This document shows positions 55,834-64,000 of a stretch of 64,000 bases of DNA, piece after piece. Origin of the DNA: Halotalea alkalilenta DSM 17697 (GTDB lineage: Bacteria; Pseudomonadota; Gammaproteobacteria; Pseudomonadales; Halomonadaceae); assembly GCF_000621205.1 (NCBI RefSeq), contig NZ_KK211226.1, forward strand, positions 1 to 64,000, given 5' to 3'. Position numbers and translations under genes: made by a program. The notes beneath the pieces are model-generated. The model was not told the origin of the DNA, did no database searches, and saw only the letters and a list, made by a program, of their open reading frames with translations. Numbering within the stretch: position 1 is the stretch's first letter; the number at the start of each line of letters is the position of its first letter.

Positions 55834-55862
55834 AGCCGTCGGTCGATGACCGGCGGCTTTTT
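55834..55862 (+). terminator. Intrinsic terminator after the dehydrogenase gene
   Basis: AGCCGTCGGTC and GACCGGCGGCT form an 11-bp stem with one G-T pair and a 3-base loop, followed by TTTTT. Confidence 0.88.
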
Positions 55863-56622
55863 CATTGCCGGCTGCACGGCCTAGGCCGCCGTCGTCATGG
55901 CACAGCCTCCCGCGCGCCGATCGAGGCATAGGCGGAGATACCGCATGAATCAACAAGACGGTATTACGTAATTAAACATAACAACAATGGCGGCGGTCAA
56001 AAAATAACCGCCCCAGAAAGTGAAAAAGCGCAAGATTAAATCGCCAGGCAAGAACTATGCTGTACAAAAAACGACCAGCAAAAGTACCGAAAAGCCCCAG
56101 CCATCAGCAGATCAAAAGCGCCGCAGCCCACACGGCAGCGCACAGATTCATGAAACATCGCCGCACGATAGCGCTGAAAACGTCGATGATTGGCGAACTA
56201 CTCCTAAAACCCTTCGAGGGCGATCAGGCATGCGGGCTGGCGGCGCTGCAACGCCATCGAAGGCAAAAAGAACTTCGCTAGATATTCATCCATAAGCACC
56301 ACAACTATAGAAAAATTTCAACAAACAATCTTTTCATAAAATCAGACAAAAATTTTACGTAATTGGTCAAAAATTGATCCATCGCCATTCGAGCGAGATA
56401 TCGCAGAGAAACTCATCAGTGGAAAAGCAATCTGCGCAAAGGGAAGGAGCTCCGCGCTGAGGCGACATGGGGACAAGCAAGAGGAAGCGCCGTCAGGTTT
56501 CGAACCAACAGGATCGTTTGGAGCAACGACTTCTGAAAATAACTTTCACACTTGTTATTTTTGAGTTAGAAAATATCCAACGAGGCATTCTGGTTCGCGA
56601 ATAGCCCGCACGGAGCACAACG
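55863..56622. other. AT-rich intergenic region upstream of the D-aminoacylase gene
   Basis: 760 bases, clearly less GC-rich than its surroundings from about 55,940 on. TTACGTAATT occurs twice (55964-55973 and 56355-56364), the first inside the palindrome ATTACGTAAT. A GGCGGT...ACCGCC hairpin lies near 55,992-56,013 and an imperfect dyad TGGTCAA/TTGATCCA near 56,365-56,382. Two overlapping open frames (56020-56295 from GTG, 56057-56281 from ATG) encode basic peptides I do not recognise; neither has a good ribosome-binding site. The region may be control DNA or a recent insertion. Confidence 0.5.
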
Positions 56623-58089
56623 ATGACTTTCGACCTGCTGATTCGCCGCGCCCGTATCGTCGACGGCCTGGGCGGGCCGGCCTACCTCGCCGATGTCGCC
56701 ATCTCGGGCGACAAAATCGCCGCGATCGGCGATCTGCCCGAAGGCTGCGCGGTTCGCCAGATCGATGCCGAAGGGCGCTATCTGGCCCCTGGCTTCATCG
56801 ACGTCCATACCCACGACGACACCAACGTGATACGCCAGCCCGACATGCTGCCGAAGCTCTCCCAGGGCGTGACCACGGTGATCGTCGGCAACTGCGGGAT
56901 CAGCGCCTCGCCAGTGAGCCTGCCGGGGAACCCTCCCGACCCGATGAACCTGCTCGGTAGCCGCGAAGATTTCCGCTACCCGAGTTTCAAAGCCTATGCG
57001 CAGGCGCTGGAGGCGGCGTCACCGAGCATCAATGTCGCCGCGCTGATCGGCCACACTGCGCTACGCGCCAACCTGATGGATCGCTTCGATCGCCCCGCCA
57101 GCGCCGAGGAGATCGCGCGCATGCGCAAACTGCTCAGCGACGCCTTGGCCGAGGGCGCGATAGGGCTGAGCACCGGGCTGGCCTACATCAATGCCCGCCA
57201 CGCGCCAGCCGAGGAAATCGATGCACTGGCAGCGGCGGTCGGCGCGGCCGGCGGTATCTATGCCACTCACCTGCGCAACGAGTTCGAAGGCCTTCCCGAG
57301 GCGATGCACGAGGCCTTCGATACCGCCCGTCGCGCGGACGTGCCGCTGGTGATCTCGCACCTGAAGTGCGCCGGCGCCGGTAACTGGGGCAACGCTCCCG
57401 GGGCCATCGCTCGGCTCGAGCGGTTCGCCGCCGAGCATCCGTGCAATTGCGACTGCTATCCCTACAGCGCCAGCTCATCGACGCTGGACCCAGGCCAGGT
57501 CACCGCTGATTTCGAGATCTTCATCACCTGGTCGGCGCCCCATCCGGAGATGGCCCAGCGGACCCTCGAGGCGATCGCCGCGCAATGGGGGCTGACGCTG
57601 CTCGAGGCAGCGCATCGGCTGATGCCGGCGGGGGCGGTCTACCACAACATGAGCGAGGCGGACATGAACCTGATCCTCGCCCATCCGCTGACCATGGTCG
57701 GCTCCGACGGATTGCCCAACGACCCCCATCCACACCCACGCCTCTGGGGCACCTTCCCGAGAGTGATCGCTCACTACTGTCGCGATAGAAAGCTCTTCGA
57801 GCTGCCCGAGGCGATCCGCAAGATGACCTCGCTGCCGGCTGTCCGGTTCGGTCTCGAAGGCCGGGGGCGAGTCGAGACCGGCGCTTTCGCCGACTTGGTG
57901 CTGTTCGATCTCGAGATGCTCGAAGACCTCGCCGACTTCGCCCGTCCAGTGGCCGCGGCCCGCGGCATCGACTGGGTGATCGTCAACGGACGAATCGCCT
58001 ACCACCAGGGCCGGGTCGGCTCCCGCGCCGGCCGGCTGCTCAAACGCGCACCGGCGAGCGCCCCCGCAGAAGAGGTAGCCCATTTTTGA
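56623..58089 (+). CDS. D-aminoacylase / N-acyl-D-amino-acid deacylase
   Basis: 488 residues from ATG 56623 with GGAGC upstream. The amidohydrolase-fold metal site is complete: HTHDD (about residues 62-66), the bridging Cys in VGNCGIS, histidines in YATHLRNE and ISHLKCAG, and Asp in GSDGLPND. This combination is diagnostic of D-aminoacylases, which hydrolyse N-acyl-D-amino acids to D-amino acids. The sodium symporter gene follows by 72 bp on the same strand, so the pair probably imports and processes one substrate. Confidence 0.93.
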   Translation: MTFDLLIRRARIVDGLGGPAYLADVAISGDKIAAIGDLPEGCAVRQIDAEGRYLAPGFIDVHTHDDTNVIRQPDMLPKLSQGVTTVIVGNCGISASPVSLPGNPPDPMNLLGSREDFRYPSFKAYAQALEAASPSINVAALIGHTALRANLMDRFDRPASAEEIARMRKLLSDALAEGAIGLSTGLAYINARHAPAEEIDALAAAVGAAGGIYATHLRNEFEGLPEAMHEAFDTARRADVPLVISHLKCAGAGNWGNAPGAIARLERFAAEHPCNCDCYPYSASSSTLDPGQVTADFEIFITWSAPHPEMAQRTLEAIAAQWGLTLLEAAHRLMPAGAVYHNMSEADMNLILAHPLTMVGSDGLPNDPHPHPRLWGTFPRVIAHYCRDRKLFELPEAIRKMTSLPAVRFGLEGRGRVETGAFADLVLFDLEMLEDLADFARPVAAARGIDWVIVNGRIAYHQGRVGSRAGRLLKRAPASAPAEEVAHF

Positions 58090-58161
58090 CCAGACCCGCC
58101 GGGTGTCCATTGGCAAGGCGCCCGGTACGTATTTCCAACAACGATAAAACGAGGTCACTCG

Positions 58162-59634
58162 ATGAACAGCCAAGCGTTTTTGATCTGCTTTTTCATCTAT
58201 CTGGCGGCAATGATCTGGCTCGGCTGGTGGGGATCGCGCGCTCATCGCGGCAGTGGGGACGACTTCCTGCTCGGCGGGCGCAAGGTGCCGCTGCTGCTGA
58301 CCATCGGCACCACCATCGCGACCATGGTCGGCACCGGATCGAGCATGGGCGCGGTGGGCTTCGGCTACCTCAACGGCTGGGCCGGTACCCTCTACGGCCT
58401 CGGCGGCGCGATCGGGATACTGCTGCTGGCGTGGATGTTCGCGCCGGTGCGGCGCCTGCGCTTCATGTCGATGGCCGAGGAGCTCAGCTACTACGTCGGC
58501 GGACACCGCCTGGTGCGCAACCTCGTGGCCGTGCTGATCTACCTGGCCAGCCTCGGCTGGCTGGGCGCGCACATTCTCGGCGGCGGCATGTATCTCTCCT
58601 GGGTGACGGGGATCGACCTCGCCGTCGCCAAGATCATCGTGGCGATCGGTTTCTGCCTGTTCTGCATCATCGGCGGCTACATGGCCATGGTATGGACCGA
58701 TACCGTGCAGGCGATCGTGCTCTTCGTCGGCTTCATCGCCATGGCGGTGTTCTCGCTGATCGAGATCGGCGGCTGGTCACGGCTCGGCGAAGGCATGGAC
58801 GACGCCGCGCTCAGCTTCCTCGGGTTCCAGAGCATCGGCATCATCCCCGCGATCTCGCTGGCCGCAGTGGTCGGCGTCGGCGTGCTCGCCACGCCCTCCT
58901 ATCGACAGCGGATCTACTCCGCCGCCTCGGAGTCGAGCGTGCGCAGCTCGTTTCTGGTCAGCGGCCTGCTCTACCTGGGGTTCTCGATCATCCCGGCGAT
59001 CATCGGCATGGCCGCCCGAAGCATGGCGCCGGATCTCGACAACCCGGGCTTCGCCTTCCCCTACCTGACCACCCAGGTGCTGCCGCTGTGGCTCGGCATG
59101 CTGGTGCTGATCGCGGGGCTCTCCGCCACGATGTCGAGCGCCACCTCGGATGCCATGGCGGGTGTGGCGACGCTGCTGCGCGATCTGTTCACCATGGTGA
59201 CCGGGCGCTCGCCCGAGGAGGCCAAGCTGGTGCGCTACTCGCGCATCGCGCTGGTGACGACCATCGCCGTCGCGCTCGCCTTCGCGCTGAGTTCGGACAA
59301 TGTGATCACCTACATCACACGGATGATCGCCACGGTGATGGGCGGAATGTTCGTCTGCGGTGTGCTCGGCCGCTTCTGGCCGCGCTACAACTGGCAGGGG
59401 GCGCTGGCGACCCTGGTCGCGGGATCGGCGACCTCGCTTGCGGTGATCGCCAATGCCGAGTGGAACGCGCTATGGGGTAACCCGATCCTGCCGGCGGTCG
59501 CCATGGCGGTGCTCAGCGGCGTGGTGGTGTCGCTGGCCACGCCCCGCTCGCAGGTCAGCCATGAACAAGCGATGGCGCGGATCAACCAGGCCCGCGAGCA
59601 GGGCGATGGCGTAGCGAACAGCGAGCAGGCCTGA
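58162..59634 (+). CDS. Sodium:solute symporter (SSS family)
   Basis: 490 residues from ATG 58162 with GAGGT upstream, 13 membrane helices. The LeuT-type core shows SMGAVGFGYLNGWAG in helix 1, the GGYMAMVWTDTVQA signature in helix 5 and ATMSSATSDAMAG in helix 8, where the second sodium site serines lie. SSS carriers import sugars, amino acids, organic acids or peptides with Na+. The position after the D-aminoacylase suggests an acylated or D-amino-acid substrate. A hairpin follows 10 bp after the stop. Confidence 0.93.
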   Translation: MNSQAFLICFFIYLAAMIWLGWWGSRAHRGSGDDFLLGGRKVPLLLTIGTTIATMVGTGSSMGAVGFGYLNGWAGTLYGLGGAIGILLLAWMFAPVRRLRFMSMAEELSYYVGGHRLVRNLVAVLIYLASLGWLGAHILGGGMYLSWVTGIDLAVAKIIVAIGFCLFCIIGGYMAMVWTDTVQAIVLFVGFIAMAVFSLIEIGGWSRLGEGMDDAALSFLGFQSIGIIPAISLAAVVGVGVLATPSYRQRIYSAASESSVRSSFLVSGLLYLGFSIIPAIIGMAARSMAPDLDNPGFAFPYLTTQVLPLWLGMLVLIAGLSATMSSATSDAMAGVATLLRDLFTMVTGRSPEEAKLVRYSRIALVTTIAVALAFALSSDNVITYITRMIATVMGGMFVCGVLGRFWPRYNWQGALATLVAGSATSLAVIANAEWNALWGNPILPAVAMAVLSGVVVSLATPRSQVSHEQAMARINQAREQGDGVANSEQA

Positions 59635-59643
59635 GCTAAGCCG

Positions 59644-59673
59644 GTCGCGCTCGGCGAGACGGCCGAGCGCGAC
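59644..59673. terminator. Hairpin between symporter and convergent porin gene
   Basis: GTCGCGCTCGGC and GCCGAGCGCGAC form a perfect 12-bp stem with a 6-base loop followed by TTT on the plus strand; it lies between two convergent genes. Confidence 0.7.
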
Positions 59674-59719
59674 TTTGGACTGCACTGACTGCTCGGGCAG
59701 CATCACTGCCCGTGGACGA

Positions 59720-60865
59720 CTAGAAGTCGTAGCGTAGCCTCACCCAGTTCTCGTCAGGCTGATCGTCGGACGTATTGGCGAAGGTACGCTCCAGGTCGAC
59801 GCGAAAGCCATAGGCCAGCTTGGTACTGAGGCCAACGAAGTGATAGTTGGTCTGGTACTCGTCCCAACGCATGGCGTTGCCCGCGACGTACGGCTGGGTG
59901 CTCTTGAGTATCCCGGCTTGCAGCGGAAAGGTGTAACCGAGGAAGTATTCCCAACCGTAGGCATCGCCTTCGAAGTAGTCGCTCGGCACCGGTGTGCGAC
60001 GCTCCAGCGGCAGGAAGTCCTTGTACTGGCCCACGAGCGCGGCGAGGGTCCAGTTGCCGGGCCGCCAGCTCACCGCGCCGCCGAGCATTTGCTGGTCGTA
60101 TTCGGTCGAGTCCTGGCTGCCTTGGCGAACCCTGGCCTCGGTGTAGCTATAGGCCGCGCTCAGCACCAAATCGTCGTTGAGCTGGTACTCGGCGCCGACG
60201 GCGGCGCCGCCCTTGCGCGTATAGCGAAGCAGATCATCGCCACTGCCGCCCAGGTAGTAGTCGTTGGTGGGCAGCGTCCAGCCCAGATGAAGGGTGACAG
60301 GGCCGAACTCATTGACGTACTTGACCAGGTCGCGCCCACGGTAGGAGCCATCGTAGTTGCCGTCGACGCCGTTACCCGGCCCTTGGCCATTCATCGCGTT
60401 GAGGATCAGGTCGGTCTTCTCGCCCACTGCGCTGTAGAACACGCTGTTCTGCTTGCCGTAGGTCAAGGTGCCGTATCGCTGGCTGACGATGCCGCCATAA
60501 AGCTGGCGCTTGGTGGTGTGGTTCCTGTCCGGATCGTAGTGGTCGTCCCAGTCGAGCGCCCTGAAGATATCCACACCCGGTTCATAATAAGCGACCAGGT
60601 TGAGGTCATCGTTCAAGAAATATTCAGCGGTAAATCGAAAACGCGTACCGTCGTCGAATCCACGGTGGCGGTAGGATCCATCGTCGCTCCCCCCCATGAC
60701 GTTTCGATATCCCGCACGGATACTTCCGCCTATCTGGATTTTCAAATCATTGAATATCGGGGAGCCATTATCGCGGTCAAGCAGGATGACTTCCGCATTC
60801 GCGGATCCAACATGAAGCAGTGTCAAAGCCGACAATCCCGCCAACACCTTGACGATGATCCTCAT
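59720..60865 (-). CDS. Gram-negative general porin-like outer-membrane protein
   Basis: The ATG at 60865 follows AAGGA and opens a signal peptide (MRIIVKVLAGLSALTLLHVGSANA), giving 381 residues; the open frame runs further upstream without signal-like sequence. The mature protein has alternating beta-strand patterns, the porin-like RQLYGGIVSQRYGTLTYGKQNSVFY and a C-terminal RLRYDF ending in Phe, the BAM recognition residue. It may serve uptake for the adjacent, convergent D-aminoacylase/symporter pair. Substrate preference is unknown. Confidence 0.92.
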   Translation of the reverse strand: MRIIVKVLAGLSALTLLHVGSANAEVILLDRDNGSPIFNDLKIQIGGSIRAGYRNVMGGSDDGSYRHRGFDDGTRFRFTAEYFLNDDLNLVAYYEPGVDIFRALDWDDHYDPDRNHTTKRQLYGGIVSQRYGTLTYGKQNSVFYSAVGEKTDLILNAMNGQGPGNGVDGNYDGSYRGRDLVKYVNEFGPVTLHLGWTLPTNDYYLGGSGDDLLRYTRKGGAAVGAEYQLNDDLVLSAAYSYTEARVRQGSQDSTEYDQQMLGGAVSWRPGNWTLAALVGQYKDFLPLERRTPVPSDYFEGDAYGWEYFLGYTFPLQAGILKSTQPYVAGNAMRWDEYQTNYHFVGLSTKLAYGFRVDLERTFANTSDDQPDENWVRLRYDF

Positions 60866-61242
60866 TACATCTTTTCCTTGTAGAACAGCACTTTGTGCTT
60901 GATTGACAGGTTCCCATGCCCAAGCCCTGCCTTGAGCATTCGATCGAGAAACGCAGATCGGCATCCGATCAGTGAAGGAGTCTGCACGCGCCATATGACC
61001 AACGATTATCAGGAATGTGTAGAATCAGTGACAATCGAATCAATGACGACCGATAGAAAGATGATGCCTGGCGATACGGTCATCACCCACGGCATATTCA
61101 TTGAAATAAAATAAGCATGATAATGAGTCTCTATATTCGCCGACTCATCATCATGCTTTGATCGAATTAAAACGCATTCGCTCGAATGAAGCGCCGGGAA
61201 ACGCGACGGATTCCCTACGGCCAGCCGCGCTCCGGTCGCGCC
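60866..61242. other. Intergenic region between porin and phosphatase genes
   Basis: 377 bases upstream of the porin and downstream of phoX. It holds the porin ribosome-binding site and the phoX terminator hairpin; AT-rich from about 61,010 to 61,170. A 73-codon open frame at 60893-61114 has no coding features. Confidence 0.5.
61113..61159 (-). terminator. Long hairpin terminator downstream of phoX
   Basis: AAGCATGATAATGAGTC pairs with GACTCATCATCATGCTT over 17 bp with one mismatch around a 12-base loop. On the minus strand TTATTTTATTTC follows, as expected for an intrinsic terminator 84 bp after the phosphatase stop. Confidence 0.75.
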
Positions 61243-63384
61243 TCAGGCTTCGCCGATACGTCCACCGTCGCGGCGTTGGATCACCACGGTCGAGGAGCGC
61301 GGGCGAACCTGGGCGCTCGGCGCGAGGGTCGCGTCATCACTGTCGTAGGCGGGCCAATTGCCAGGGTGCTGGACGTTGATGAACAGCGCGGTGCGATCGG
61401 GCGTGGCGAAAATCCCGGTCACCTCGGCCTGGTTGGGCACGATGGCGAAGCGCTTGAGCTCGGCCTGGTTGGAGGGGTCGACCACCGAGGCCGCGCCCTC
61501 GCGGCGCGACAGCGCCCCGGGCACTATCGCCAGCACCTGGTCGTTGACCATCTCCGCCACCGCGTTGTCGCGCCCCTTGTCGATGCCATTGTCGGTCTGG
61601 ATCCAAAGGATACCCTCGCCCTCACCACGCTGGTCATACCACAGCCCGTCGGGGCTGGCGAAGGCGTTGGCGTCGTCGAGTCCAGAGCGATTGTCCGCCG
61701 TTTCACCCGGCGCCGCGCCGAAGACGAAGATCTCCCAGTCGAAGCGCTCGGGCTCACCGTCACGCTCGAGCCAGCGGATCACCTGGCCATGGTCGTTGTC
61801 CGGGCGTGGATTGGCGGCGTTGACCGGGGCAGTGGCGTAGCCCACGCCTGGGGTGCCGATCGATTCGCCCTCCTGGGTGAAGCTTGCGGCGCTATCGGCC
61901 TCGGTACGCTTCGAGTTGTTGGTCAGCGACATGTAGACCTCACCGCTCGACGGATCGACCGTGCCCCACTCGGGGCGATCCATTGGCGTGGCGCCGAGCA
62001 GGTCGGCCGCATCGCAGGTATTGACGATGATCCTGGCCAGGTCGCCGTAGATCTCGCCAAGCGTGCGCCCTTGTCCGGGCACCGGGGTATCTTCCGCCAG
62101 CGGCAGCCATTCGCCGCTGCCGTCCTCGTCGAAGCGGGCGACGTAGAGGGTGCCGTGGTCCATGTACTTGGCCCCGATCGCCTGGCGATCGTAATGCTCG
62201 CCGGGACGGTTGGCATCGCTCGGGTCCCAGGGCGCGCGGGAGACGAACTTGTAGATGTACTCGTTGCGCGCGTCGTGGCCGGTGTAGAACACCACCGGCT
62301 GCCCTGCGACCAGCTTACCCGGCCAGCAGCCCTCGTGGCGAAAGCGCCCAAGCGCGGTGCGCTTGTAGATCGCTCGCTCGGGGTCGTAGGGATCGATCTC
62401 GACCACATAGCCATAGGTGCGCGCTTCATTGCGGTAGTCTGCGCGAGGATCATCGCCGCGCGGGGTGTTGTCGAAGCGCTCGAACTCGCCGTCGACGCCG
62501 CCCTCGACCGTCTCCCAGCCATAGATCGAGCGGGACTCGGCGAGCCCGAGCCGCAGCTGGTCGGGCTCCTGCTCGGCGCGGTTGATGAATATCTCCGGCC
62601 AGTTCTCCTCGCAGGTCAGGTAGGTGCCCCAGGGGGTATAGCCACAGGCACAGTTGTTGTTGGTGCCACGGGCCTGGGTGCCTTGCGGTGAGTAAGCGGT
62701 CACTGCGTGCAGGGAGCCTCGCAGCGGCCCGGCGAGCAGCATCGGCGTCGCCGTGGTGATGCGGCGGTTGCGAGGATCGTCGAGCACTGGCGCCCAATGG
62801 CCCTGCTCGTCCCGGCGTACCCTTACCACGCACACGCCGTGGGCGTTGATCTCGGTACGCGCCTCATCGAGCGGCCGCGCGCCCTGTTTCGCGTTGGTCG
62901 GCCCGCCGCGCGCCGCCCATAGCGCCGACTGGTCGAGGTATTCATGGTTGAGCACCAGCAGGAAGTCATCGGAGCGATCCGAGGCATCGAGGGCGAAGTG
63001 GTACATGCCGTCGTGGTGCATGCCGGTGCTCGCCGCCTGGAATCCAGGCGTCGGGTCGAGCTCGGGATGCCATTGCGCCATCCCCGATACCAGCGGCGTG
63101 CCCCAAGGGATCAGGACCTGCGCGACATAGCCCTCCGGTACGACCACCGCATCGGTCATGCGCGGCGCCAGCGAAGCGAAACCGAGGCTGAGCGGTGCTC
63201 GCGCAGCGCCGTCCGCGGCACGGCTCGTTCCCGGCCAGCCAAAGCCACCCAGCATGGTCGCGGCGGCGAGCCCCAGGCCGCCGCACATCACCGAGCGGCG
63301 CGACAGGCGGCGCTCGACGATCGCGGCGAAGGGCAGGTTGCCACTGCGGTTGTGGATACGATGGTCTTCGACTTCCTTGCTCAC
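61243..63384 (-). CDS. PhoX-family (DUF839) Tat-exported alkaline phosphatase
   Basis: The GTG at 63384, with GGAG six bases upstream, gives 713 residues. A twin-arginine signal is plain: ERRLSRRSVMCGG, then a hydrophobic stretch ending GTSRAADG. PhoX landmarks include LVLNHEY, the NNCACGYTPWGTYLTCEENW cluster with metal-binding Glu, FRHEGCWPG and DRPEWGTVDP. PhoX enzymes are Ca2+/Fe3+-dependent phosphomonoesterases that act in the periplasm. A possible Pho box lies upstream. Confidence 0.93.
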   Translation of the reverse strand: MSKEVEDHRIHNRSGNLPFAAIVERRLSRRSVMCGGLGLAAATMLGGFGWPGTSRAADGAARAPLSLGFASLAPRMTDAVVVPEGYVAQVLIPWGTPLVSGMAQWHPELDPTPGFQAASTGMHHDGMYHFALDASDRSDDFLLVLNHEYLDQSALWAARGGPTNAKQGARPLDEARTEINAHGVCVVRVRRDEQGHWAPVLDDPRNRRITTATPMLLAGPLRGSLHAVTAYSPQGTQARGTNNNCACGYTPWGTYLTCEENWPEIFINRAEQEPDQLRLGLAESRSIYGWETVEGGVDGEFERFDNTPRGDDPRADYRNEARTYGYVVEIDPYDPERAIYKRTALGRFRHEGCWPGKLVAGQPVVFYTGHDARNEYIYKFVSRAPWDPSDANRPGEHYDRQAIGAKYMDHGTLYVARFDEDGSGEWLPLAEDTPVPGQGRTLGEIYGDLARIIVNTCDAADLLGATPMDRPEWGTVDPSSGEVYMSLTNNSKRTEADSAASFTQEGESIGTPGVGYATAPVNAANPRPDNDHGQVIRWLERDGEPERFDWEIFVFGAAPGETADNRSGLDDANAFASPDGLWYDQRGEGEGILWIQTDNGIDKGRDNAVAEMVNDQVLAIVPGALSRREGAASVVDPSNQAELKRFAIVPNQAEVTGIFATPDRTALFINVQHPGNWPAYDSDDATLAPSAQVRPRSSTVVIQRRDGGRIGEA

Positions 63385-63493
63385 GGTCGACTCCTGCAAG
63401 TTGATTGTCGATTGTCCGCGCGCGGCCCAGCCGCGCACGTTGCCTGCGCCTCGGGCCTCATTCCCGAGAGCGGCACCATCATCCACTGGGCTG

Positions 63494-63511
63494 TTTACAG
63501 GCAGGTGACAA
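63494..63511 (-). promoter_or_regulatory. Possible Pho box upstream of phoX
   Basis: Read on the minus strand, TTGTCAC-CTGC-CTGTAAA consists of two 7-base PhoB-type repeats with a 4-base spacer, each matching CTGTCAT at 5 of 7 positions. It is about 110 bases before the GTG start. A weak match, credible mainly because of the gene it precedes. Confidence 0.4.
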
Positions 63512-63557
63512 CACCGTCGCCCCGTCGAGCCGGCGCGACGAGAAAACTGCGCAGGGG

Positions 63558-64000
63558 CTAGCCGTGCGGCGGGGAGGTAGCGAAGAAGCTGGAGAGGATC
63601 AGCTCGGCGGCGATCCCGTCGACGCCGTCGTCACGATAGCTGCCGCTGCGGCGGCCGCGCTCGCGGGCGAGGGTCTTGGCCGCCCGGGTGGTGCCGCGCT
63701 CGTCGCTGAACTCGACCGGACGCGCGTAGCGCCCATACAGCCGGTTGCCGAACTTGCGCGCGCGCCGGCTCATCTCGGACTCGCTGCCGTCCATGTTGAG
63801 CGGCAGACCGACCACGAACAGGTCCGGGCGCCACTCATCGACCAGGTCGGTGACCAGGCGCCAGTCGGGCACACCGTCACGCGCGCAGAGCGGTGCCAGC
63901 GCGCTGGTCGAGCCGAGCAGCTCCTGGCCGACCGCGACGCCGATCCGCCGGGTGCCGAAGTCGAACGCCATCACCAGCCGCTCGCCAGGGACGCGGCTGG
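63558..64000 (-). CDS. ruvX: RuvX/YqgF Holliday-junction resolvase-like protein (5' end at or beyond window edge)
   Basis: The frame is open to the right edge, so the true start may lie outside; GTG 63974 and ATG 63971 are in-frame but leave no residues before AFDFG, whereas relatives have five to ten there. The RNase-H-like core is AFDFGTRRIGVAVGQ, then FVVGLPLNMDGSESEMSRRA and FSDERGTT, ending in DDGVDGIAAELILSSFF. Conserved acidic residues are in DFG, DER and the DGxDG..A segment. YqgF is linked to 16S rRNA 5'-end processing and annotated as a resolvase. Confidence 0.93.
   Translation of the reverse strand, partial: SRVPGERLVMAFDFGTRRIGVAVGQELLGSTSALAPLCARDGVPDWRLVTDLVDEWRPDLFVVGLPLNMDGSESEMSRRARKFGNRLYGRYARPVEFSDERGTTRAAKTLARERGRRSGSYRDDGVDGIAAELILSSFFATSPPHG

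Noticed and set aside
56020-56295. Two short overlapping ORFs in the AT-rich gap
   Set aside because: Basic, low-complexity products without recognisable features or good Shine-Dalgarno sequences; left as part of the intergenic description.
60893-61114. 73-codon plus-strand ORF upstream of the phoX terminator
   Set aside because: No ribosome-binding site or conserved pattern.

Overview
The window is a GC-rich chromosomal segment from a gammaproteobacterium. The gene families (glnK-amtB, PuuABDR, DedA, Fpr, XseB-IspA-Dxs, SerA, RuvX, ComM, UbiK) and the protein sequences point to a Halomonadaceae-like organism. That assignment is made by eye, not by a database search. I saw no rRNA, tRNA, CRISPR array, phage or intact insertion sequence. 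Both edges cut a gene: a giant adhesin at the left and ruvX at the right.

Layout. 1-10.1 kb: a two-partner secretion locus on the minus strand, with an outer-membrane TpsB pore followed by a TpsA exoprotein longer than 2,780 residues whose 3' end lies outside the window. 10.3-15.3 kb: comM, ubiK and a nitrogen module (P-II, AmtB, second P-II) preceded by a sigma-54 promoter and an NtrC-like box. 15.4-21.1 kb: a TRIC-like membrane protein, fpr and a four-gene iron-siderophore ABC importer with a possible Fur-controlled promoter. 21.1-29.8 kb: a chemoreceptor with a canonical amino-acid-binding Cache motif, an aapJQMP amino-acid importer with ridA, and a divergent 2OG/Fe(II)-type oxygenase. The intergenic region between aapJ and the oxygenase carries a sigma-54 promoter facing each way, each with an NtrC-like box at enhancer distance.

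29.8-36.9 kb: a DCC-family protein, hemE, ribA, trhA, a long-form GAPDH, an ABC-ATPase tail fragment, a glutathione transferase and a ChaA-type antiporter. 37-44.6 kb: a gamma-glutamyl-putrescine catabolic cluster (puuR, aldehyde dehydrogenase, puuB, puuD, puuA, APC permease). 44.6-53 kb: housekeeping genes (PPP phosphatase, dedA, dxs-ispA-xseB, serA, HCCA-isomerase-like protein, HI0933-type flavoprotein) plus one hairpin-rich non-coding block. 53.1-61 kb: a sugar porter and a divergent beta-hydroxyacid dehydrogenase with an ideal LacI-type operator, then a D-aminoacylase, sodium symporter and convergent porin. 61-64 kb: a Tat-exported PhoX-type phosphatase with a possible Pho box, and ruvX.

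Taken together, much of the window deals with acquiring and degrading nitrogen compounds: ammonium, amino acids, putrescine and probably N-acyl-D-amino acids. Predicted sigma-54/NtrC control ties the ammonium and amino-acid parts together. The most notable unexplained gene is the oxygenase under its own predicted sigma-54 promoter.
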